64,000 nt of DNA. Origin: Jacaranda mimosifolia (Eukaryota; Streptophyta; Magnoliopsida; Lamiales; Bignoniaceae). The DNA is taken from NCBI GenBank assembly GCA_018894105.1, contig CM032127.1, positions 30,868,369 to 30,932,368 of the forward strand, given 5' to 3'. The position numbers and the translations under genes were made by a program. Positions 56,160 through 64,000 of this stretch are shown in pieces (position 1 is the stretch's first letter; each line of letters starts with the position of its first letter). Under the pieces are notes generated by a model. It ran no database searches and was not told the origin of the DNA. It saw nothing but the letters and a program-made list of their open reading frames with translations.

Positions 56160-58080
56160 TAAGGATTAAAATAATGTTGCAGCTGGTAGTCTAGAGTCTC
56201 ATTTTAACTCATCTTAAGGTGTAATTGCACAAGTACTATTATAAAGTTGTCTGTCTTATTAATCATGGCTTGAATTCACACTCTCAATCTTGTCATACAC
56301 ATGATATTATTGTTGATGTTGCACCTGAAGTCAAATGGATTCCTGAAGGTGGATACAAGAATTTGAAGATTGTTGTTGAGATTGATAAGGAAATAGATGC
56401 CCAGACTACAGAGCAAGAATAAAGCCATTGACACAAAGCCTTAAGTTCACTAAGAATTGCAACTGACAGAGGGCTTAAGGTAAATGAAACTGTGTTAATC
56501 TTTAGTTGATACTTCTCTCAGATTCCCAATGTCTAGAAACCATTTCATTTTGGTACAAATGATACGAGAATGAGTCTGGGAATGAGGAGTGCAATTATAT
56601 AGAATTCAAGATTTGATTTTGTTCTGGATAAAATTCCAATGCATTATTTCCAATTTCCCACTCTGTCCTAAGGAGAGGATTGTGTCTCACAACCAGCCTA
56701 GATTGGTAACACTATAATTGCAAGTCTTTAAATGATATCTGTGTACCATGACCCCCTTTTTCTGAATTTTAGGAGTTTTTCATTCACATGGAAATCACTA
56801 GAATGACTATGTTTTCTCTAACGATTTCCACCACATTACAATTTTATATAGAAACTATGCCTTCTGTATTAGTTCAAGTTATTGCAAGCTTAAACACCCT
56901 GCAGGTAAGTGATGTTGCAACTCTTGTTATATCAGCTACAACAATTGAGCAAGATGATCAGCTGTTCAAAGGATACCATGTGAAGAGAGTAAAAGTTCGT
57001 GTTTGGCTACTTTTATATATTGCCATTTGTGAGTTGGTCATCCTGATTTATATGTTCCTAGCAAATATGAGTATTTTGCTTTTCTTCCTTTAGTTATCTT
57101 TTGTTTTTCTCTTTAATAATTTTGAAGCACCCTTAACATTTGGTTCACGACAGAAGCACTGGCAGCATGAGCGGAAGCAAATTCAGATATATGACATGCA
57201 TTTTGGTTTGTATCTTTGGATGAAAATGATTCAACCTTTGAAAAATAAGAAAATTTTATAAGTTTGCCAAAGGATCTAATGCAGCCATAAGAATTTTTTA
57301 ACACTTAAAATGAATTATATGTGTGTTGAGATTTTAGTATAACATTTAACTTAATGGGTCTCATGAAAATTCTTGTATGACAAGAGAATGGCAGCATGAG
57401 ATTTTTAACACTTTCTATGATTGCAGCACATTATTTGTCCCATCAGAAATCATACCACCACAAAGTTGTGAAGATGAAATTTTGTCAGTCTCATCACTTT
57501 TAAGTTAATTATTCTACCAGAGGTGTACAGATATGAAGATTGGTTGTGCATTTCTATTCACATTTCATTTAAGGCTGATTAGCTTCTACTATTTTACTTG
57601 TTTCCAGGGTTTCAGTTTGATAAGGAAGATGGGAATAAAGTTCTTCTAAATTTTCTGGACTCAATTATTGGAACAAAATGTGGTGAAAGTAAGTCTTTTC
57701 TATATATAGTTCCTGATTCACGGAAACAATAATATCTTCTTGGAGTTCACGCATAATTTACGATTAGTTACTTTTTCAATTGAAAAGACACTATTTGGGA
57801 TTGGTTGTTTGGAAGTGTTTGGTGTTAGCATGTGCATACAAGCATCAAGAGCTACTTGAGCACACATGCTAACTAATTCTTTTATGGGTAAATAGCAGTT
57901 TCATTTTTGAAGATAGGTGTATTACCCCTTATGTTTTGACAATGGCACATAAACCCCTTACATTTTTAAAGAAGGCTAAATACCCAAGTCAACTTTTTTT
58001 CACTTGTTGAATTATAAATTGTCCATGCTTAACAACTTTGCTTCTGTCATTATAATTTGAACATGCTTAACGACATGCTT
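56160..58080 (+). pseudogene. Unrecognised exon-like pieces between DnaJ fragments
   Basis: Open pieces include 56225-56422 (HDIIVDVAPEVKWIPEGGYK), 56788-57093 (SDVATLVISATTIEQDDQLF) and, after a tttccag acceptor at 57608, GFQFDKEDGNKVLLNFLDSI followed by a donor near 57689. They look protein-like but I cannot name a family or show that they form one gene. Confidence 0.35.
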
Positions 58081-58087
58081 CAACTAA

Positions 58088-58320
58088 ATAGGCATATCAG
58101 ATTTTGAGGAAGAGAAATGAGCTACGTCAATTTGAGACAGAATATATAAAAGTTTTCCTCCTTATATATACAGCTATGTTTATTATGAATTTAATAGTTA
58201 CAGTTGCACTTATGTTCCTTGCTAAACAATCTCTTGTCCTATATTTTTAGGCAATGGCACGATTCCAAGAAGTTACTAATAGATTTAGTCAGAAAGTAAT
58301 CTGTAAGTTTGCATCCCAAA
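58088..58320 (+). pseudogene. Second copy of two DnaJ16-like exons
   Basis: ILRKRNELRQFETEYIKVF at 58099-58155, an intron matching 54436-54529, then AMARFQEVTNRFSQKVI at 58251-58302. The exon-intron-exon block corresponds to 54390-54583 but is closer to the functional consensus at several residues (NEL, FETE). Confidence 0.8.
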
Positions 58321-58399
58321 GAAACCTTCATTATTTGTTGTTATATAACTTTGCTTCTGTCATTATAAATTGAACATGCTTAATAACATGCTTAAATTG

Positions 58400-58760
58400 A
58401 ACATGCATATCAGATTTTGAGGAAGAGGCATATCAGATTTTGAGGAAGAGAAATGAGCTACGCCAACTGGACACAGAATATAGAAAGGTATTCCTCCTTA
58501 TGCTGCTATGTTTTATTATGAATTTTATAGTTAGAGTTGCAGTTATGTTTCTTGCTAAAAAAATCTCTTGTCCTATATTTTCAGGCTGGCACGATTGCAA
58601 GTCACTAATAGATTTAGTCAGAAAAGCAGTGTGTAAGTTTGCATCCCAAAGAATCCTTCATTATTTGTTGTTTTGTTATTGGAATGTCCTTGCGTTGATG
58701 CTAATTTTCAACTCTAAAGAAATGGTTCAATCTCAACATCAAAGGATCTGATAAAAAGTG
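58400..58760 (+). pseudogene. Third copy of the DnaJ16-like exons plus C-terminus
   Basis: ILRKRNELRQLDTEYRKVFL at 58434-58493, the same intron, a shortened LARLQVTNRFSQKSS-like exon (58585-58630), an intron starting gtaagtttgcatccc as in copies 1 and 2, then KKWFNLNIKGSDKK at 58718-58757. The intermediate exon with the DELLKQ segment is missing. It is a tandem DNA-level re-duplication. Confidence 0.8.
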
Positions 58761-59454
58761 AAAATTAAATATTGTTAGAAATGTACTTGTTTCCTCATAT
58801 TTCCCACATTCCTTGCAAGCTTTTCGGCGTGGTAATTTGCCTTTTTTACAAACACAACCTCTTATTATGAGGTCAATTCTACGGGGAATCTCGATGTTGT
58901 TCCTTATGGTTTGTGAATGTTAAAAAATGTAGAGGTTTGTGGTGTACATCTGTATTCTTGTAGCTGTTCATAATTATCTGAGGTCCAAGTTAGAATAGTT
59001 GTAGAACATTAGAAAAAATCAATTAGAATTCATTCTATTTTGGTTGTAACAGCAATTTTGTTTGCAGCTCTCATTTTTACATTATTAGTTGCATTGACAA
59101 AAGGATGTCAAAACATTATTGCTTGGTGCATCTTTTAATATATAATCAAAAATGAGAATTTTTTACTATGCTTTGTTGGAGAGGCAGTAAGGATTGAGAT
59201 TTTCCAATGATGCCTTTTACAAGCAAGTACTATTTCCCTGTTGTCCCAATTCTCTATGTTATTATCTATTTATGTATATATTCATTATTTCATCATAGCC
59301 ACATCGTATCTCATAACTTTAAGGCACTAATCATTTTTCTTCCAGGAAGGCAAAGGTTGCGCTAGTGCCTTGAATTGATATTGCTAGCTTTCTTTTATTA
59401 GTAAGTTGCTACATTCTTTTTGTATTTTCTTTCTCCAGAATTATTTGGAGAAAA

Positions 59455-59725
59455 AGTTTGTGGCGGATGTATTTTTTGGTTAAGCTGTGTTATAACACGT
59501 GTGAGCCTGTTCTTCTTGTTGGTGAAACTGGTGGAGGGAAAATAGTTGTTTGGCACTTGCTTAGTGTTATATATGTTATGTTGGTTTCCAAATTATACAT
59601 ATTGAGTTTCCATCATTACATAGAAACATCTATTCTTCTTCAAAAAAAAAAAAAAAGTTTGTGGAGGATGTATATTTTGGTTGAGCGGTGATATAAGACG
59701 CGTGAGCCTGTTTGGGGGACATCTG
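59455..59725 (+). pseudogene. Midasin (MDN1/REA1) AAA-module fragment with internal repeat
   Basis: The frame 59458-59691 reads MWRMYFLVKLCYNTCEPVLL, then VGETGGGKIVVWHLLS (Walker A GETGGGK; usual TTV is IVV), then SKLYILSFHHYIETS. These match one AAA module of Midasin, the giant dynein-like ATPase that removes assembly factors from pre-60S ribosomes in the nucleus. Only about 60 residues remain of a protein of several thousand. A poly-A run (59642-59655) follows, then the start of the same module again (LWRMYILVER at 59662-59691, then out-of-frame KTREPV), so the fragment is partly duplicated. Confidence 0.75.
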
Positions 59726-59730
59726 GCTGA

Positions 59731-60507
59731 AGTTTTCATTCCTAAGCTTATTTCAAGTGCCAACATGTCAAAATGCTTCCTATCAAGGAAGCAGCTAGAA
59801 AGGCATTCCTTAGTTCTCAAGAAATTTTTTTCTAAGTCTTCCCATGACACAATGTTAGGTTCATCACAGTATGGCGCTCAAGTGATTCCTTCCATTGGGG
59901 AAAATTAATAGTCGTGTTGGCTGAAAAGAAAATGCAACTAAAAGCATTAAACAAAGTCTCAAACAATTGGAAATGACCTAAAAACCTGAAGTGAGATAAA
60001 ACATCGGGCGCTCAGCTTGGGGGTCTAGTACACCCCTTTACAATTCTGATATCAATTGATATCGTTGAAATATCATAGGTGAATGATTTTGGTCAGCATA
60101 AGTGCATACCAAATGAAATTATATTTTATGAAAATGTCGCTAACAATTTTCTTATGTATATATGATGGCAGAGAGGTATGTGATTAGAAAGAATGAAACT
60201 TTGGTAGACGAATGAATATTTCAATAATTAAAGACAAAGGAATATAAATATGAATTATAAACTTGCCATAATTTGATTAGTATTATATTCTTGCTACATC
60301 TATATCTCATGCACCCAGCTTAGTCATCCTACTTGGGCACCTGTCGCTGCGCTCCCCTTTCATCTCCACGAGTTCTTATTCAACTTAAATTCTAGTTGGA
60401 ATTAGATCCCACTTGCTAACAATCCGCTCTCAAAGCGCGGTAAACAAAAGTTAATTGATTAATAACAAAATTTAACCTTATGTTATATTTTCAACATGAA
60501 AACTAAA
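59731..60507. other. Non-coding, nothing recognised
   Basis: Open frames on both strands at 59593-59908 overlap each other and show no family. A perfect 16-bp palindrome gatatcaattgatatc lies at 60048-60063. Confidence 0.45.
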
Positions 60508-60815
60508 GCAATGTTTGGTTATGTATTTTGTGTGATTTTAATATGTATTTTGGGAGAATGAATGTTGAAAGTGATATTGAAGAATGTGAAAATTATATTG
60601 GGGAATATAATGGATTTTTGGTTATATTTTGGGGAATAGTTAAAAATTGGTTTTGGAGAGTTTTTGTATTTTTGTTTATATTTTGGGGGGAGACATTTTT
60701 TATTATAGCAGTAAAATCAATATTTTTTTGTTAGATTTTTTGGGTGAAAGTGAAATTGAGTGATTTTTTTTATTATAATAATAATAATAAAATATATATG
60801 ATGATCAGTAAAAGA
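60508..60815 (+). mobile_element. MITE, Tourist-like family, right end missing
   Basis: Begins caatgtttggttatgtattt and matches 62276-62520 over most of its length (tttatattttggggggagac versus tttatattttgaaggagac; attgagtgattttttt). Its right terminal repeat is not seen. Confidence 0.65.
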
Positions 60816-62275
60816 ACTAAAAGAGGCTCAATGGAATAATTTAATTAATTAAATAAACAAAAGCTAGAGAATTGAGGAACATTTTAGCCCATGAAAAAGG
60901 TAGTGAAACGTAATGGGTGTAAGCCCATCAAGGAAAACTATAAATTCCAAGCCTGGAAAGAACTTGGGTAAGAAAAACATTTGTAAAAGAATTGCAACCT
61001 TTCAAAATCTCTCAATAAGTAGAGATCTCTCTATACACGTTCTATAAGAAAAGAACCAACTACTATATACCATGAAGGACCATACTCCAACTTCCGTGCA
61101 GCATCATGACTAAATTATACATTTTTAAAATTTTGAGCTTTTTCAATTGAATTAGAAAAATTCTAATTGCTCTATTTTTTATTTTATTTTTATATAATCA
61201 ACTTAGTTGTTATAATTAAATTATTTAATAAGTAAAGTAAAAGGCTAGATAGCTCAATTAATCAAGCCTATCAAAATTGATAACTAGACCCCAATGGGTC
61301 GAAGTTAATTATGATATGAAAATTACTTGCAATAATTTAAAAGCTCTGACTCTATGCGAATGCGTTTTCAAGCAAAGATTCATTGACTTCTTAAAAAGAC
61401 TCCATTTCTAAGCACTATCAAATTTAATTTAGATAACAATTTTGAACAAATTATAAAAATAAATGATAAATTATAAAAATAATTTGTTTATTATAAATAA
61501 TTAATGTTAGAAAATTATAAAAATAATTTGTTTGTTATACATTGTTAATTTCAAAAAAATTATAAATTATTAATATCAAAAAATTTATAAAACTACACTA
61601 CCAATTAAAAATTTGACAATTTTGGAAAATTATAAAAATTATTTATTATTATAAATTATTAATTTCAAGAAATTAAAAAAATTAAATTAAAAATTATAAT
61701 TGAAAAATTGTAAAACTATATTATAAATTAGAACTTAAATAATTATGAAAAATCATAAAAATAATTTGTTTATCATAAAGTATTAGTTTCAGAAAATTAG
61801 AAAAAATCATAAATTCTAAGTTATCAGTATCAGAAAATTATAAATTTAAATTATTAATTTAAAATTAATAATTTTGAAAAATTGTAATAATAATTTCTTT
61901 ATCATAATTTATTGATTTGAAAATTATAAAAATAAATTATACAATTTGAATAATTTTTTTCAAAAATAATAAAAATAAATTGTAAATTATAAATGAGAAA
62001 GGTTAGCTTCCTTCTCGCACTTTGGGGATCGTGTTTTGTAAATATATAAACTTTCAAAATAAATTGTTGGGATAAAAAAATTGGAAAATATCACTTACAA
62101 TTGAAATCTTGAAAAAAAAAATATCACTTACCATTGAAATCTTTAATAGTCAATTCTTTGGATTTGATCATTTAAATTATAAATTTGACATTTTATAAGT
62201 TTCACAACATAATTTTATTAAAATTTTACCTTTTCAAAAATATCTAAAAAATTATAATATTTTTAATAGAGTAAT
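60816..62275. other. Very AT-rich low-complexity region
   Basis: From about 61430 to 61990 the sequence is a degenerate repetition of phrases such as aaattataaaaataatttg and tataaattattaatttcag at irregular 40-60 bp spacing. No gene is present. Confidence 0.7.
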
Positions 62276-62622
62276 CAAGGTTATGTTTGGTTATGTTTTT
62301 TGTTTGATTTTATTATGTGTTTTGGGATAATGAATTATTCGAGAATGTGAAAGTTATTTTTTGGTATGTTTGTTTATATTTTGAAGGAGACATGTTTTAC
62401 TGTAACAATTAAATCAATGTGTTTTTGTTGGGTTTTTGGGTGAAAATAAAATTGAGTGATTTTTTAATATTAGAATAATAATAAAATATATAATGTATAT
62501 GTAATATATATATATGTATATATTAAAGAATGTACGTTTTTGGAAGGAAAATGAAAATATTTTTGATTATGTTTCCCCAAAACAATATTGTTCTGGGGCT
62601 CATAACCAAACAAAGACCAAGT
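62276..62622 (+). mobile_element. Tourist-like MITE with both terminal repeats
   Basis: Left aaggttatgtttggttatg; right cataaccaaacaaagacc, inverted matches of each other over about 18 bases with few mismatches. The terminal wording resembles the MITE at 18228 (ggctttgtttggttgt). The internal sequence is shared with 60508-60815. Confidence 0.7.
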
Positions 62623-62710
62623 AATCTATTATATTAAACTCAATTAAAAAATTTTATTTTTTCTTTCACAAAAACTCTAAAATTTTAATTAGCCATTTGT
62701 CTCTCTATTG

Positions 62711-62742
62711 TTATGGGGCAACATAACCAAACAAAGCCCAAG
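62711..62742 (+). mobile_element. Right end of a further MITE copy
   Basis: Only ggggcaacataaccaaacaa and the following agcccaagtaatttattat are present, matching the right end and flank of the MITE at 62600-62632 (aagtaatctattat). The second MULE copy begins directly after it. Confidence 0.5.
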
Positions 62743-62753
62743 TAATTTATTAT

Positions 62754-64000
62754 GGGACACTTATTTAAAAGTACCAAACACACTTTCCACTTTTGTGATC
62801 AGTCCCCACTTGATTTTTGCTAGAAAAAACTCCCTAGTTTTGTTAAAAGTTTAGAGATCACTCCCCACTCACTTGATTTGACAAAAATGCCCTTAAGTAT
62901 AATATTTTTCATTCATTTTTTCTCACTTCTTCTTCATCCGGACAAGCAAATAGTAAACCATATCATACCAAAAACAGAAAGAACAGAAAAAACGCAACAA
63001 GCTCCACGACGGGAACGAGAATAACGTCAGAGCCAAAAACCACCAACCCGACAACTGCGTTGTCTTCTTCTCTTTTTATTTTCATCATTTCGGGTTTCAT
63101 CTTCTTCTCAGTTTTATCTCAATTGCTTCTGAGTTTCTTATATTTTTCCGACAATGTCAACCAGTAGTGAAGCAAGTGTGCTCAATCAAGTCTTGGGGAG
63201 TTGCCGCTACAAAGACCAGCTCAATATAATGTTAATTAAAGATAGTATGACTTTAATGGATATGTACATTAATCTCGCAAGAAAATGGAGTGAAATCAAC
63301 GCCGAGCACTTCAGTTTGCAATATATAGCTCTACATCAAAGAGTACGTGAGTTTAACTGATGACGATGATGTCATGAATATGGTCTTACTGCATTTGACA
63401 TTGAAGATGAACATTGTTGACATCCTGGTAAACTAAAAGGATGAATCAAGCAGCAGAGAAAAGAAGAGCATTGATGTTTTAAGGTAATATTTCTACAGAA
63501 TCTAAATTGTAATCAATTTGTAAAGTTTTGTACTTGAAGTGTTCCGAAATTGCACTCTGTTTATTTGAAAATCTTTCTGTACTTGTAGCGTTCTACATTA
63601 TACTTCATTGCAGTTAACATTGTACTTCATCTCACAAAAATTATACTTTATTATGTAAGTTTTATACTTCAAGTGTTCTACTAAAGGATTATCTAAAATT
63701 ATACTGCAACTTGTAGAGGTTTATACTTGAAGTGTTTCCAAATTGTACGTAATCTATACAAAATTATACTTTCTGTTTTCTGAAATTATTCATTTAACCA
63801 AAACTGTACTGAGTTGGTAGGGTTTTATACTTCAATTGTTCAGAAATTGTACTTAATTTTACACAAATTTGTACTCCAGTTATCTAAAATTGTACTTCAT
63901 TTCACTAAAATTGTACTCTATTATTTAAGTTTTATACTTCAAAGTGTTCTACTAATTGATATCTAAAGTTATACTGCTATTGCTAACGGTTTATACCTGA
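62754..64000 (+). mobile_element. Second MULE copy, 5' end, cut by the window edge
   Basis: From gggacacttatttaaaagta onward it follows 29177-30100 almost base for base: the terminal repeat (cagtccccacttg, aaactccctagttttgt, gagatcactcccca), 5' leader, first exon and the start of the TATACTTC/TGTACTTC intron. The rest lies outside the window. Confidence 0.9.
63154..63485 (+). pseudogene. First transposase exon of the second MULE copy, frameshifted
   Basis: It starts MSTSSEASVLNQVLGSCRYK, close to the first copy. A 2-bp deletion after the catcaaaga at 63335-63343 (copy 1 has catcaaagattg) shifts the frame, giving a stop at 63360. The DDDDVMNMV segment and the donor ttaag|gtaata remain in the DNA downstream. 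An additional stop appears at 63433-63435. Confidence 0.85.

Noticed and set aside
60048..60063. Perfect 16-bp palindrome gatatcaattgatatc
   Set aside because: Short AT-rich palindromes of this size occur by chance; no flanking structure supports a function.
1..64000. tRNA and rRNA genes
   Set aside because: I looked for T-loop and rRNA-like blocks on both strands and found none that could be supported; the only tRNA-related word is the primer-binding site at 4201.

Overview
The window is nuclear DNA of a flowering plant, probably a dicot. Evidence: AT-rich intergenic DNA, GT-AG introns, plant-type Ty3/gypsy retrotransposons, endogenous caulimovirid (plant pararetrovirus) copies, Tourist-like MITEs, a plant Mutator-like element (MULE), and decayed exons of plant genes (proline transporter, DnaJ16/ARG1-like chaperone, Midasin). 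No fully intact host gene was found; almost everything is transposon, virus relic or pseudogene. The species cannot be named from the sequence.

Layout. 1-3.7 kb: a duplicated fragment and a long decayed LTR-like stretch. 3.7-8.7 kb: a decayed forward Ty3/gypsy element, split in its reverse transcriptase region by an 834-bp solo LTR. 8.7-14 kb: a decayed reverse-strand Ty3/gypsy element. 14.5-15.7 kb: another LTR-like start. 15.7-28.8 kb: two tail-to-tail copies of an endogenous caulimovirid forming a very large inverted repeat (arms about 6 kb) around a 241-bp spacer of four alternating short repeats; one arm carries a 439-bp Tourist-like MITE that the other lacks.

29.2-41.6 kb is the centrepiece: a 12,456-bp MULE bounded by degenerate terminal inverted repeats and a perfect 9-bp target-site duplication (taaaaagaa). 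It carries two convergent, spliced genes that can be read almost without damage: a 3-exon MuDR-type transposase (717 codons, one in-frame TGA) and an 8-exon Ulp1-type (C48) cysteine protease gene (803 codons, one in-frame TAA, catalytic Asp replaced by Asn). This resembles the ULP-carrying Kaonashi-type MULEs. Its introns and intergenic DNA are saturated with GTAC-centred words (TGTACT, TATACTTC, TGTACCTC) organised as 124-, 207- and 88-bp tandem arrays and as degenerate short repeats filling both first introns. The 5' end of a second family member starts at about 62.75 kb.

41.6-60 kb: LTR fragments, a 2,216-bp solo LTR whose empty target is preserved in a duplicate 4 kb away, and a string of decayed exons of unrelated host genes: proline transporter (49.2-50.5 kb), a histone-deacetylase-like exon (51.4 kb), a DnaJ16-like gene with re-duplicated exons (53.5-58.8 kb), and a Midasin AAA fragment (59.5 kb). 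60-62.75 kb: AT-rich DNA with a Tourist-like MITE family.
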